Source of the DNA: Amoeboaphelidium protococcarum | Taxonomy: Eukaryota; Aphelidiomycota; Aphelidea | Direction: 5' to 3' | DNA: 64,000 bases | Assembly: GCA_023515745.1 (NCBI GenBank) | Contig: JALECJ010000258.1 | Span: 2,951,164-3,015,163, forward strand | Shown here: one piece after another, positions 23,964-35,711 of the stretch | Position numbering within the stretch: the first letter of the stretch is position 1 | Layout: each line of letters starts with the position of its first letter | The notes under the pieces: model-generated | What the model saw: the letters and a program-made list of their open reading frames with translations, nothing else | Told to the model about the DNA's origin: nothing | Database searches by the model: none | Translations under genes and position numbers: made by a program

Positions 23964-26630
23964 TCATTCAATGTCGGATATTACAATTTCCTCATCATTG
24001 GCGACAATCCGCTTCTTGTTATCTTCATCGTGAGGTGATGTCGATAGATCTGCTTCATCAGCGTCTCGCTTATGCCCACCTGTCACATTACTACTTGAAC
24101 TTGGCACGAATTGTACTTCTTCAGTCAACTTTTATTACAAAATCCGCTTACTAAGAGCAACAGCATCATTAGACAACTATTTGACGATATTACGCTTAAT
24201 TCTGAGCATATTTTTGTACGAGTCTTCATCGCCGTGCTCAACCTCAAACTACTCCCAATCCTTCCAGAATTAGGGGTGAACTTGAGGATCACACATCTGA
24301 CTTGTATACTCATACAGACTCCGAACACGGTCATACTCTCCCAGCTTTACCTCCATAGCAATGTAATCCATGGCCAGTGGTCGGGCGTACTCATCAGGCA
24401 AATCTTGCAAAGCCTGATCATAAATAGGACGAACGTAGGTATAGCCAAAGAACTCCACAGCTTTGATAATGTAAAATTTGTAAACCTGTTACTTACTATC
24501 AAAATCCTGTATCAAAGCAACTGCCCTTTCATACACTTTAAGAGCACGTCTTGGCTACCCGTACTGCTCCTCGACCTGTGCATAGAAGAGCAAAATCTTC
24601 TTCAAGAACTTTTGTGGACAATTAACAAGCGCCCGTTCAAATAGATCTCTGGCACACTCCAACTTGCCAAAATCTCTCATCTCCTTCTATTGGGATAGAT
24701 ATCTTTGCACAAACTTATCCAAATAAAGATTCCAGAATTCAAAAGCATACGGATACCCGAAAAGATCAATTCCCTTCTCGTAGACGCGAAAACTATCTTC
24801 ATGGTAGCCGTTAGATTCCAAGTAAATGGCGTAATTGACAATATTCTGGGGCACTACAACCTTCAACTCAATCATCTGGTCATAAGCAGCTCTGACAACA
24901 TCAACCGTAGAATACACTTCCACCAAGTCCATGTAATGATTCCATAGCTTGAGTGATTTGAATATACGATGTTAGACGGGAATAGAATCATAAGTGTAAC
25001 GAACCTTGTTCACTGGCATATTAAGAATCTTCTCTGGTGATGTAGTACCTCTAGCTAGAATTTATATAGCCTTATTATAGTTACCATGCTTCAGCTCCAT
25101 ATTGGCATAGTGAATATACACCTCTGCCAACTGATCTGGGAATCTATAAGGTACATTCAACGCTTACTCAAATACTTGACGACAATTAGATAAATCTAAA
25201 CTGACTTCATCATTACCAGCACTCTACGTCGCCAGAGTTTCCACAAAGTTCCCATACTGAATCCATAGATCATGAAGCTTTCCAGATGCTTTATACGGAT
25301 CGATGGTGTTGAGACACTCTTTGAATGTATTCTCAATCACCACACCAAGATCTGCGCCATCACCATCCTGCTACTCCTGATTATCTTAGTCTTACGCATT
25401 ATCAAACTACTCCAATAATATTCTTATTCTCCTCTACCACTCAATAACATTGTTGGGATTCTATCGCAGTCTGACATTATTCAACAGCAGTTCTCTATCT
25501 TCCAACAGCTGTTCAAGAGCCTTTACGTTATCCTCCAAGTTGAAATCAACACCAAGATCGACACCATACTCCACCACAGCGCTAATGATACCTTCCTCAA
25601 ACTCTACAAACGCTTCATACACAATGCTGAAATCTGTAGCAGAATTCACTTTATCCAAGGCATCTCTGTACACTTGACGTGCAACATAAAGCCAATCAAG
25701 TTGAGTCTTACAACTATCATCGTCATGATCATCACGGGTAACTTTCATAGCATTACTAGATTAGCGGACATAGTAAGATGCAAGAGATGCATATAACTAT
25801 CCTATATAACCGTCCAACTTTACTCTCTCCAAACAATCCTGAATAATACTAGGAATGTCTAAATCAGACTTGAAATGTTCAACGTATTTTATGATCAGAT
25901 TACTGAGCTAAATCCATAACTCTTAAGCAGCATTCTTGTTTCTTTTGTTGATAGTCTATACAAATTATGGACTATTGAGAGCAGTTCTTATCCATTTTAC
26001 ACAAGAATTAACAGACAGAGATAGGGTAGAGTTATGAGAATCCTCATTATCATCATCTTCTGAACTGTCGGGCTGTCTATTAATTATCTGCACAAGATCT
26101 CTAATTAAATCCCGCATAAACATCTAATTAATGGATATCAGTCGACGGTAGACATACTCAATAAGATGTATACATTCAGACTCTACCACAAACTATCTAT
26201 AGGCAATCCAGACGCGTGTATGCTATGTGACTGGCAAATTTAAGAGAGCGCGGTCATAGATGGAACGCGTCAAGGAAATCTACTTCAACTCAGTCCACGT
26301 CAATTGCGCATACTAAAGCCACACTTCTGGATAAGTGTTCATCCCAGAAACCAGTGCCACTTCGTATAGCCCCACAAGTTTATCATAGCCTATATGCTGC
26401 AATTAGCACTCATTAAAGATAAAGTCAATGAACTGTATCCATAACTTGTAGCTGTATGGATGAGCACGGATGGCTCTCTAATACAACAGCTCTTTATACT
26501 ATAGATCACTAACACCATCAATAAGTCTGAACCATGGCTTCAGACTAATCTTACCACTTGAAAGCAGATCCTTCTCGAACTCATAAAACTGATCCAAATT
26601 ATTTAATAAAATATTCTACCACCAGGTCAT
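23964..26630 (-). CDS. Pre-mRNA-splicing factor SYF1/XAB2 (HAT-repeat protein)
   Basis: 888 residues, single exon, made of tandem half-TPR (HAT) repeats. A subunit of the Prp19-associated (NineTeen) spliceosome complex; the metazoan homologue also serves in transcription-coupled repair. Recognisable segments: W-Q-N start, LKPWFRLID, RAIRAHPYSYKLWIQF, LWNHYMDLVEVYST, RVYEKGIDLFGYPYAFEFW, YLDKFVQRY, RDLFERALVNCPQKFLKK, then FWKDWEEFEVEHGDEDSYKN and MLRIKR, which match the XAB2 C-terminal block closely. The last residues are acidic (DEEIVISDIE). It diverges from eIF1A across 277 bp. Confidence 0.92.
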
Positions 26631-26714
26631 TCTTACTGAATATTAATTTCAGACTTTATTGTTATGTACAAACCGTGGTATTTGCTACAGAAAAAGTATT
26701 AATTATCAGTTTTA

Positions 26715-26720
26715 ACGCGC
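26715..26720. promoter_or_regulatory. ACGCGC motif in the SYF1/eIF1A divergent promoter
   Basis: A CGCG-core element (TTTAACGCGCTTT) between divergent genes, followed by a purine-rich tract (about 26740-26780). It belongs to the recurrent ACGCG motif set of the window; function inferred only from position. Confidence 0.35.
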
Positions 26721-26907
26721 TTTGAGAGCCAAAGAGAAACGAGTCAGAGCAGCGAGAGAAAGAGAAAGAGAGGGAGTGAGCTTCGCTTAAATTTGAAGAT
26801 TTATCTTTCTCGGCGTTCTATCTTGTCGATTCTTTCTTCTCTTTTCTTCAGTATATATTGTCGCTATAATAGTACTAGGTGGATCTTCCAAAAAAAAATT
26901 ATAGGAT

Positions 26908-27426
26908 ATGCCAAAGAATAAAGGAAAAGGTGGTAAGACTAGGAGAAGAGGTAAGAACGAGGCGACAGTGTTTAAGCGAGAACTCATCTACAAGGATGAG
27001 GATCAAGTGTACGCATCAGTGTCCCGCATGCTCGGCAATGGTCGCCTGGAGGCAATGTGCTTCGATGGACAGAAGAGATTGGCGCATATCAGAGGAAAGA
27101 TGTAAAAGAAGGTGTGGATTAATGCAGGTGATATTGTGTTGCTATCGCTGAGAGAGTGGCAGGATGGTAAGGCTGATGTGATTCACAAGTACAATCCGGA
27201 TGAGGCTAAATAGTTGAAGGCGGAGGGTGAATTGCCAGAGAGCGCGATTATTAATGAAGATGCTGAAGAGGGCGGTCCTGGTGGAATGGAAGGTGAAGAC
27301 GTTGTGTTTTAGCAGTCGGTCGATCAGGGTGTTGGTGGTAGTACCATGCAATCCAACGGTAATCGTATGTTGCCATCTAGTGACGAGGAGTCTGATGACG
27401 GTCATCTTAACATTGACGATATATGA
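26908..27426 (+). CDS. Translation initiation factor eIF1A
   Basis: 172 residues. Binds the 40S A site and promotes scanning and start-codon selection. The basic N-terminal tail ([18 protein letters not shown]) leads to the OB fold: [58 protein letters not shown] and [20 protein letters not shown]. The acidic C-terminal tail ends DGHLNIDDI, like the conserved eIF1A ending. A TAA between GKM and KKVW and TAGs downstream are in-frame Gln; in the standard code the gene would stop after 65 residues. Confidence 0.97.
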
Positions 27427-27629
27427 TCTAGAGATGTTTACACTTTCAACGTAAATAATAAAGTATACTTAGTGCTAAATGCAGTTGAATCGCGCGTAAT
27501 TTTCTAGGAAGCGAATGATCCTATGTTAGTCTGCTAAAACTTAACATCTTACATAGCAGTTCTTCAATATGCGATACTAGAATTTGATGTACAGTTAGTT
27601 AAAGAGGTTAAATGTTAAAGAAAGAAGGG
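27427..27629. other. Intergenic spacer after eIF1A
   Basis: AT-rich; it carries the 3' flank of eIF1A and the downstream flank of the minus-strand RNA gene. Nothing coding seen. Confidence 0.4.
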
Positions 27630-27635
27630 AAAAAA
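27630..27635 (-). terminator. RNA polymerase III-type T-run terminator
   Basis: Six A on the plus strand, i.e. TTTTTT on the minus strand, directly after ...GTCACTGCTCC, the putative 3' end of the RNA gene at 27636-27890. Confidence 0.5.
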
Positions 27636-27890
27636 GGAGCAGTGACTTGAGATAAGCCTCCCTCTGTAGGCAGTGGAGAACACCGAGGTGATCTTCCACA
27701 GCTGACTACAATACTCGGTGTTATGGCCGCGTCATTCAATCTCAACCTATTAAACGGCTATGCGCGATGGCAATCTTGGCCTATGGTCGCGCATCGAATG
27801 ATACCTGTCTACCAGATTCTATTTCTAGAGACTGTCTCATCAAAGACATGACCGGAGGACTTTCCTTAGAGCGTAGATGCGGCTGTAGCT
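27636..27890 (-). ncRNA. RNase MRP / nuclear RNase P RNA-like gene
   Basis: About 255 nt of relatively GC-rich, non-coding sequence inside an otherwise AT-rich 1-kb spacer. On the minus strand, GGAAAGTCCTCCGGTC (around 27851-27865) matches conserved region I of RNase MRP/P RNA (human MRP RNA: GGAAAGTCCCCGGACC). Near the 3' end, GGCTTATCTC (27649-27658) matches conserved region V (GGCTCATTCTC in MRP, GGCTTAT in RNase P). These two segments would form the P4 pseudoknot helix. A T6 run follows at once, as for a Pol III transcript. The 5' end is uncertain, and I cannot choose between MRP and P because the distinguishing CR-II/III region is unclear. MRP cleaves pre-rRNA; P matures tRNA 5' ends. 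Confidence 0.6.
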
Positions 27891-28430
27891 AAAAAAAAAG
27901 TAATATTCTAACCGCAACCTGGGTAATCATTAAATTTTAACGCGTACTGCCAACGCACGCCATGACGAATCAATCACCCATGTGCGACGTGTAATGTAAG
28001 CTCTATAAATAGTCTTTCAAGTCACTGCTCATTACGAAGAAGAAAGAAAGAGTTGCCGATACAGCAAAGTGCCGATTTCTTTAAGTTTTGAAAGATTTTC
28101 ATTCGCGTTTCGGTTGGCACAAAAGCACACATGGTCCGACTGATTTTTAAATTCAACGTATTCGCGTTCACTAAAGGCAGTAGAAAGTGTTTACTCTTTT
28201 ACAGAAATAAATATCCCTTGTCAATATTTTATGATCTCATTCCTAAGTTTTCATAAATGAAACGCACTTCATATTTATAAATTTTACGCGTTCAGGTTCT
28301 ACTAAAGAAGCGTGTGTAACCAGCTGAACATTTGCCCCGTGAAACGACCTCCTGATCATCCTGGTGATTTTCTTTTTATTTATTTTCCGACGCGTCGTAT
28401 TAGAAAAATTTATCATTTTATAAAACAAAA
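27891..28430. other. Intergenic/promoter region
   Basis: Holds the upstream flank of the RNA gene, with a TATAAAT-like box (28003-28010) and ACGCGT at 27940. It also holds the promoter of the first secreted RING gene, with ACGCGT at 28286 and 28390. Confidence 0.4.
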
Positions 28431-29402
28431 ATGAAATTTATAATGCTGAAATTCTAGTTGCTGATGGTGTTGGTTGTCTTCCTTAATCGCGTATGCTGCT
28501 CACCGTCACTTTTCCGATATATGAGCGTTCTTTTGGATAGCGAAAGAGAATTACCTCTGGTCAAGATCAAACACGCTACTGACACCTTCATTTTAGACGA
28601 AGATTTTGCTCAGGATCCTTGTTTAAAATGGCCTGTCGGTGAAAGATTGAAATTTGATTTTGTATTGCGCCTATATCTCTAGGGTAATGTGGATCCTTCT
28701 CTGATTTTGGATGAGGTGGTCCTCATAGATTAACATGATTTCAACTTTATGAAGGCCAAGGAAATGTATTTTTAATGGTCGAACAAAGGAATGACTGAGA
28801 GTAAAGTAATTGAGCGACTTCCTTAATTTCACGAATTGGTCAAAAAGATTAATTTATTACAGTCTGAAGCTAGTTACATAGAAAACAGACTTGAGATTTA
28901 GTTCACCTCGAGTTTATAACTCCCTGCGGACACTAACAAACAAACATCCTATCACTTGGTGTTATTCTTTAAACCCGCTTCAACTGGCTCCAGTGAGACG
29001 TTGACTCAGTCCAATGATGCCCTGACTGGGAGCGACGCGCGATTATCTGTGCTTGTTGGAGATACTGGATTTGCCGTATGCCCGTGTGGTTAATGGGCGC
29101 GCAGATTATCACACCATTCCAAGTTTAAACATTATCGCTAAAAACAGGAGAACGTTGCAAGACAATAGAAAATAGATTCTCAACCGTATCATGTCAGACA
29201 CGATGATATTATGAATCTTCCCAGCGGTATCGATCCTGATTAGGACTGCGTAATCTGTCATGATGCTCTTTTGAATGGCAAAGGCGTTATGATTCCTCGA
29301 TGTCACAACCGTCACGCCACTCACCCCGAGTGCCTGAAATAATGGTACACTATCGAGTAGAAGTGCCCCACCTGTCGAAGCTCAATTTGGATTAAAAAGT
29401 GA
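28431..29402 (+). CDS. Secreted RING-H2 finger protein (copy 1)
   Basis: 323 residues. The N-terminus is a clear signal peptide (KFQLLMVLVVFLNRVCCS). The middle is a unique domain of about 240 residues with no recognised family and no further membrane helix. Residues 273-314 form a RING-H2 finger: CVIC, then C-x3-H-x2-H-x2-C (CHNRHATHPEC) and CPTC, so all eight zinc ligands are present. RING fingers recruit E2 enzymes for ubiquitin transfer. A tryptophan-containing segment KQWYTIEQ sits at the usual E2-contact position. The next gene has the same architecture and the same RING spacing, so the two are tandem paralogues. Exported or luminal location is inferred from the signal peptide. Confidence 0.82.
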
Positions 29403-29613
29403 ATGATTAGAATATATTGAATTAGTTGGGAGTTTTTCAGGTTTACTTTGACTTTTACTTAAAGTCGTATACGTTTCTCCTGCTTCTGGCATTGGTCAAC
29501 CTTGACACACTTTGCATTCATCGCAGGGGTATCATTGGGGTCGCTTTTGGTTAAAATATTCTACCCGCGTATGATTTTTTCCATCAAGAAAGCGTAATCT
29601 TAATGCTGCCATT

Positions 29614-30570
29614 ATGGTGAGATAGTTCAAAATGTTGATGCTCATGTTTTTGGTGATCACCCTAAATGAGATAACTAATGTCCATGCTGTCAATCCTTTG
29701 ATGAAGTGCTTCGGAAAGTCGTAATGCGTTTAAAGTGTTCTGCCTGCTGTAGATGTGATTGCTGCAACTCGTGCCAAGAGTATTACCTTATTTTATCATG
29801 AAAAATGTATGCGCTGGCCTGTTGAGTAAGAAATAACATTTAATTTTGCATTGCGGCTCTATCAGCTGCCTGTGTACACTGAACGCGTATAACTTGATAA
29901 CGTCAGGGTTGCACCTCAAGAGGATATCGATACCTAGTACAGTGAAAGATAGTTGCAATAATGGTCAGTAAGAGGATACCCGGCAAATTAATTGGGTGAC
30001 ATGCAGTGGACACCAGGTACAATAGACTATAGCCCGCTAGAGATTAAATCTGTATCGGCGAAACTAATTCAGTCAGAGCGCAAGATTGTCTTCAACACAC
30101 GTTTGTACATCAACAAAGACATCAAAACATTGGATCCTAAATATTTGGTATTGAATTTTAAAGTCTTTTATAAGGAGCAAGATGTCTACAAAGAGTCTAT
30201 ACTGTCGGTAATAGTGTTATCGAGCAAGTTTAGCGTGTGCATACCTGCTAAATGGAATACTTTAAGTAGTAAAGTGGTGTTTAATCCGAGCTCTTAAGAA
30301 ATTAGAGATTAAGAACGTCGTTTGATTGAATATAAGGAGAGGATTGCCACGGACATTGTAAAGCATTGCCAGCTCGATTAAGAAACGATTTAAGCTTTTT
30401 AGGACTCCAAGTGTGTTATATGCTAAGAGGCTATGCTTGATGGGAGTGATTTAGCTATACCGAAGTGTGGCATTGTACACTCCGCTCATGCATCTTGCAT
30501 ACGAGAATGGTGTTTTGTTAAAAGCATATGCCCATATTGTAAAAAGACAATGTGGTATAAGGAGACGTGA
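29614..30570 (+). CDS. Secreted RING-H2 finger protein (copy 2)
   Basis: 318 residues. Signal peptide (MLMLMFLVITLNEITNVHA), unique middle domain with the segments KCMRWPVEQEITFNFALRLYQ and LLxNxDI-type charged runs, and a C-terminal RING-H2 at 267-310: CVIC, CGIVHSAHASC, CPYC. The block CxxWPVxExxxFxFxLRLYxQ also occurs in copy 1 (CLKWPVGERLKFDFVLRLYLQ region), confirming that the unique domain is shared. 211 bp separate the two genes. No transmembrane helix apart from the signal. Function inferred: ubiquitin ligase of unknown location. Confidence 0.82.
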
Positions 30571-30654
30571 TCTAGCGGGGGAAATGATTAGTGAATGCAT
30601 CTGTAATAAGTTTATATTTAAAGATCTCTCTCTCTCTTCACTCCATAAGTTGCA

Positions 30655-31692
30655 TCATAATTTTGTAAGGATTATAATTACTGCAGCCACTATAACGGCT
30701 ATTCCACCCAAAGCGACCAATGAAATTACTTTGTAAGAACCCCTCCAACTACTTTGTAGTATTGCGGTTGTTGTTCGAATCTTATTAGACTGCGAATGAT
30801 TTACTGTAGGTGGCTTTAAAGGAACGTCATCAAACTTCTTCTACGATTTATCTCCCAGAGCGGCATGAGATTTGATATGCATGTTACTGCTCTCAGCTGA
30901 TCCTATTAACGTAGGAGGTTTCACACTCTAATCTTGATCCGGATCACTTTCTTATTCATTCACCTCAGCCACAGAAGAGTCGATAATCGATTTCATGTTT
31001 CCATGGTGGAAGTGGTATGGCTCATATTCTTGCGCATAAATCTCATCACAGGATGTGTTGAACATTGATGTTAAGGCGGACGCATTCACAGAAGCGCTAG
31101 TGTTGTTTGACCTGTCTCCCGGAACTTTGAGTTAATGCGATCTTAACTGATTACCGCCAGAGACTTTTTCAAATGCAGGCATTGAAATCCCACCTTTCAG
31201 CACATTACTTTGCTAAATATTAGCTCGCTACTCTTACGGAGTTAAACTGACGACCGGTCTGTTTTTGTCAACTTTAGCCATTAATTTTGCCGGAGTTGTC
31301 TTGGATTCTATCTGTTCATCATCCAACGGCTATATTCTAGGCTTTTGGCGCACAGTTACTTCTTCCAGAAAAGAGCTTGAATTCTCATCCTATTCAGGTA
31401 GAGTCTAGCTATCTTTATGATACAGAGTAATAGAGATCGAAGGTGCCGGCTGTCTAGACAAGGTGGCTTTAGAATCGACCTCGGTGATTTTAGTCAGATC
31501 AGCCTATGAAACACCTGGATCAATCTCCCCACGGATGACACTGCAAGGACTGCTATGCTCACTATCAACATCAATCTCATCATGCATTTCCAATCTAACT
31601 GGCGGCGGACAGACAAAGTGCGACTTTTGCTCTTCCTCTTCAGCAACATCAGATTCTCCAGAGCTCACCTCCAGGTTTTTACTGCTTTCCAT
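30655..31692 (-). CDS. Tail-anchored acidic protein of unknown function
   Basis: 345 residues beginning MESSKNLEVSSGE. The N-terminal part is acidic and Ser-rich (SDVAEEEEQKS, DEIDVDSEHSSP); the middle is hydrophilic with dispersed Pro and Gln. The last 25 residues are one hydrophobic helix (ISLVALGGIAVIVAAVIIIL) followed only by TKL and the TGA, the signature of a tail-anchored protein exposed to the cytosol. TAA/TAG Gln codons are frequent. The frame is open upstream of the chosen ATG without another ATG nearby. No family recognised. Confidence 0.6.
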
Positions 31693-32094
31693 CTGTAACT
31701 GTAATGATGACACCGATAACAGACTATATATCTCAATTTACTGCAACAAACTTTTAAGATAAATGGAGCAGAGATAAAAATAAAAAGAGCAGGATGAATA
31801 GGGAGGAGGCTCGTTGTTCTATTTATTGAGTGGTCTAGGCCTCTAAATTCCGATTTAATTCCAGGCACTTTTCTTCCAATTATTAATCTGACAAAATTGG
31901 AAACAATGACGGGCCTGGCAACGGATTGAGATTTCCACAGATCGGCTCCTGATCATCCCATTCGTATGATGAAACGCGCAATAGCTCCGAAACTGATTAT
32001 CTAAGTACAATGATTGAAATACTGTAGTGTAAAAGGTACGAAAGTGAAAAGATTTAGACGTAGTATGAATATTTAAACAAGGAGCGAATAATCA

Positions 32095-33948
32095 TCATAC
32101 GATATTATGCAATGGCCTTAAGATCTACGGTTTGTGGCGGTGGCGAGAATTTTTCACTGCTTTACAAGCACGCACCAAAAATACGCAATGACCAGAATTT
32201 AATACTCTCATCAGGCTCAGATTTATACTATTGCGTATATCATTGAGATGTTAAATTCTGCGCTATTGTCGGCGGACGAGAGATTTCCTATGTACTTTAT
32301 TGGCCAGTTTCTTTCTGATCAACCGCAGCTGAAACAATGATCTACTCCGGATAAAAGCGATCTCCGGAGAAGTAAACTTTGGAGACTGCTTTCGAACTTT
32401 GTCTAATCTTTGGGGCAGACTCTACAATACTTGGCACTGATCATCGATTTTGAACTTGATGGTCTTTCTAATCTTTTTTCTTCCACCAGTAGACGACGCA
32501 TGATCGTCCTTTGAAGAACTCTGCTGCTTTTCAAATCCTTGTTTCACCTCATTAGCTTTCCCCATCCAGCCGCGACAATTTTAAGCACCGCAAAGGCAGC
32601 TTTGGCGATTAGCACCAAATGTATGAAAATTGTAATCATAAGTCAACTCGGTGCCAGCAGGGATATATTTCGCGGCAAATAAACCAACAGCAATCTCGCC
32701 ATCTACAAGCCATTTTTCTATGTGACAATTTGGATCGCACGAGTGATTCTACAAAAAATGACAATTATAGGTGATTGAATAAAGCAATAAATAAGCCTAC
32801 CACAAATCGAACTTCAGATCCCTTTCTAGTGCCATCAATGACTTCACCATTTTGATAATCTAAAAAGTAAAAGCACTTTGCGCTTTTGTAATCTTCATGC
32901 ATTCTCCGTTCACATTCTTGATTTGAGATGATCTCGCCCATGTACTCTTGGATCAATGAGCCTTTTGGGATATCCGTCAGTGTTCTAAGTCCGAATCCTC
33001 TTTTATCACAAGACTACATGAATTAGACAGTGAAATTCATTAGAATTAGATAACAAAACTTACACTGAAGACTTGTAATTCTTTTACAAATTGCTTCTTC
33101 TTGAATCTCTGATTAGAGCATTGATCACCAAGAGGACAATTCTTTCCACATTCAATGAAAGTGGCACGATTTATACAATCATCAAGGCATCCTTGTTGAC
33201 CATCTACTGGCAAAGGACATTCGCACGCTTGAGGCTGTATCTATCGTTTCTGCCGCTCAACGTATAGATTTCGTCTAATCTTCTACCAAGGAGGAGGTTA
33301 AAGGTCTAAAGTCACCAACTTGTTTTACACTTCATAAGATATATCAAACGGTAATTTAAAGTCTCTTTCATTATTTAACATCCACTAACCATAGTTGATC
33401 GGCAGTTGGATAGATTTTTACCTGCCAACTTCGACTGAAGATTGCTACTATAAATGATATAAACCAGACTAGACAAATTCTTTAGATACAGGTAATCTTC
33501 CTTGTGTACCAGACTAGAATTAGATGAGACGTTCACGGACGGCAGATGCCAACCGACTTACAGTTTCTAATTCAGGCAGTCGCAGTTAAATTACACGACG
33601 TTTGCGCTTGCGAGATCGCTATGCTGTGTGGGCGACACGTTTCAACTTGGCCGGCGGAGAGTCCAAACAGAAATCGGATTCCAAAGAGCTCAGAGAAGAC
33701 AAAGAGGCTAGAGAATCCACATCGCTTAGCTAGTCTCCTTCATCATCATCACCACCAAATACTAACTTTACAATCTGGTTGACATCCTAAAGAGGCGGTG
33801 CCGGGGCATTTTAGTCATGCTCTTGCAGAGGGATCATATTTGCGACTAAAGGCGGTTGCGCTTCATGTGTTATATCGTTCAGCTTTTCAAACTTGCATTC
33901 AGGTGGCAATACGGAATTTCCAGTTATACTCACATTTTCTTTATCCAT
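32095..33948 (-). CDS. SET-domain histone methyltransferase, AWS-SET-postSET (ASH1/SETD2 type)
   Basis: Three exons: 33064-33948, 32801-33013 and 32095-32748, with GT-AG introns of 50 and 52 nt, giving 583 residues. The N-terminal 230 residues hold an acidic Ser-rich tract and a basic patch (RSRKRKRR). The AWS zinc domain is CECPLPVDG...CLDDCINR...[17 protein letters not shown]. The SET domain follows ([34 protein letters not shown]) with the catalytic tyrosine in [10 protein letters not shown]. The post-SET CLCGAQNCRGWMG binds zinc. The C-terminal 150 residues are basic and unrecognised. This class methylates H3K36; the wording of the SET core is closer to ASH1 than to SETD2. The splice restoring RFV|NHSC is what proves intron 2. 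Confidence 0.88.
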
Positions 33949-34186
33949 TATGGAAGTATTGTTGATAGCAAATGCAGCAACGTATTATGCTCTAAAAAAT
34001 GTAACTTTGAGGAGTGTCCGACTGACTGACTGGCGAACAGCGTGGACTTGAAACGGAGCAAAACACGCGAAACGTTGTCCCCTTTAAGCTTTTTCAGAAT
34101 TTTGTCATCAGTTGCGCTGAATTCATATAAATCGTATTTGCTACACCTTTGTATCTGTTAAATCCTATTCTGTATTCTCCATTAAA

Positions 34187-35342
34187 ATGACTACTGGTAG
34201 AGTATAAACTTTTGCGTCGCCGGTTCAATGCCCTTTTGATCATGATGACATTGAGCGTGATATGATTCTCTATCGTTAAATGGATACTTTACTCGATCAC
34301 CTGTAGTCGTGTCATGGCATTAGAGTGGAGAGACCACACGAGTTAATTTATGTGATGCAGCAATACTTAGAGCATTATGCTCAGCGATTGGAGTCCTCTA
34401 GTTTGACTAGCTCGACTATCTTTATTCTTGGTGATGGTGATGAATAGTCTGATAGTAATTTGCGATTTGATCTTTAAAATGCTAAATTGGTAAGATTAAT
34501 CAGAACAATGATCTTGATTATTCATCTTATAATTTCCTGAAGTGTAGAAGTAAATGTTGGCTATTTAGTAATAGGAAAGGCTGGATAAGAGCAAGTTATA
34601 TCACTGCACCTTCTGTCGAACAGTGGAGTTGCCTCGAGTATAATTATTTGAGCATTTTCACGCAGAACATTCGTTCAGTATTGGCCTTCCTGATAATATT
34701 GTCAATCTTGAGGAGTTTTTGCGTCAAATTAGATTGCAGTTGGAGCAATTACAATGTATATTCTGCGAAGTTACGTTCAGAGATTCGGTTGCACTGAGGA
34801 AGCATATGCGCAAGAAGAAGCACTTTATTATCAATCCTCTCAATACGGACTACGATTAGTTCTATATTATCAACTATCTTGATCCATCGCGTAGATGGTA
34901 TGACATTAAAGGTGCGGCTGACGATAGAGATGCGTAATGTCAAGCGGAGGCTGGAGAATCAGATTCTGAGTGGTCTGATTTTAATGAAGATTTGGAGGAT
35001 AATGCTTTGCAGACTGCATGCTTGTTCTGCAACCATGTGGCAGCAGATCCTCTACAGCTTTTGTCGCATCATTTACCGAGTCAGCATAGCTTTAATCTCT
35101 TTGATCTCTCTCTCCGATTTCATCTTTGTCTGTATGACAAGATTAAGTTGATAAATTATCTGCGGAGATAATAATTGGTTAATGGAGATTGTCCCTCTTA
35201 GACTTAATCTAATGATGATATTGAAAGATTGATAATGGATAATAAAGAGTGGAGAGACGCGCAATATCTATTGCCAACATATGAAGACGATCCGATCTTT
35301 ATGGCTCTTGAAGACGGTGAAGACGATGCTCCTAGTCATTGA
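34187..35342 (+). CDS. Zinc finger protein ZNF277 homologue
   Basis: Exons 34187-34489 and 34548-35342 with a 58-nt intron give 365 residues. Three C2H2-type fingers of the ZNF277 pattern are present: CTFCRTVELPRVQLFEHFHAEH, CIFCEVTFRDSVALRKHMRKKKH and CLFCNHVAADPLQLLSHHL. Between them stand the family hallmarks FSIGLPDNIVNLEEFL, INPLNTDYDQFYIINYLDP and ALxDGE. The C-terminus ...WRDAQYLLPTYEDDPIF is also diagnostic. ZNF277 associates with Polycomb components and with ribosomal protein uS5 in animals. It lies divergent from the SET gene (238 bp), so two chromatin-linked genes share a promoter region. Confidence 0.9.
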
Positions 35343-35711
35343 AAACGCGTTTACAATAGACGGTATACCACAACTCTGCATGTGCTGATTTAGAATATGT
35401 TGCGCACTAATGATCAAATATTTCTCAGTCTCACATCAACTGACTTCTGGAATGATTTGTAAACTTCACAGAGGGCATGCGGTCTGTTAATCAGTATCAA
35501 TTTAATTTCTTATCATCTGGATTAGTATAGAATCTCTCACTGTGGTATTCAATCCAAATAACCAACTGATCGTGAAAATTAAAATGTGTAAAACTAATTT
35601 AAATAATAATCTCTAAATTTCTACGTCCTTCATCTTCAAAATTAAATGCTCTCACAGGTTAAGTAAGCAGTTAAGCCATCACTGTGTTGCGGCAGATGGA
35701 AGTCATTACTA
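35343..35711. other. Intergenic region (convergent)
   Basis: Between ZNF277 (+) and a secreted-protein gene (-). ACGCGT at 35345-35350 immediately after the ZNF277 stop. Nothing else seen. Confidence 0.4.

Noticed and set aside
24111-24644. 177-codon plus-strand open frame
   Set aside because: Antisense to SYF1/XAB2, whose HAT repeats are unmistakable on the minus strand.
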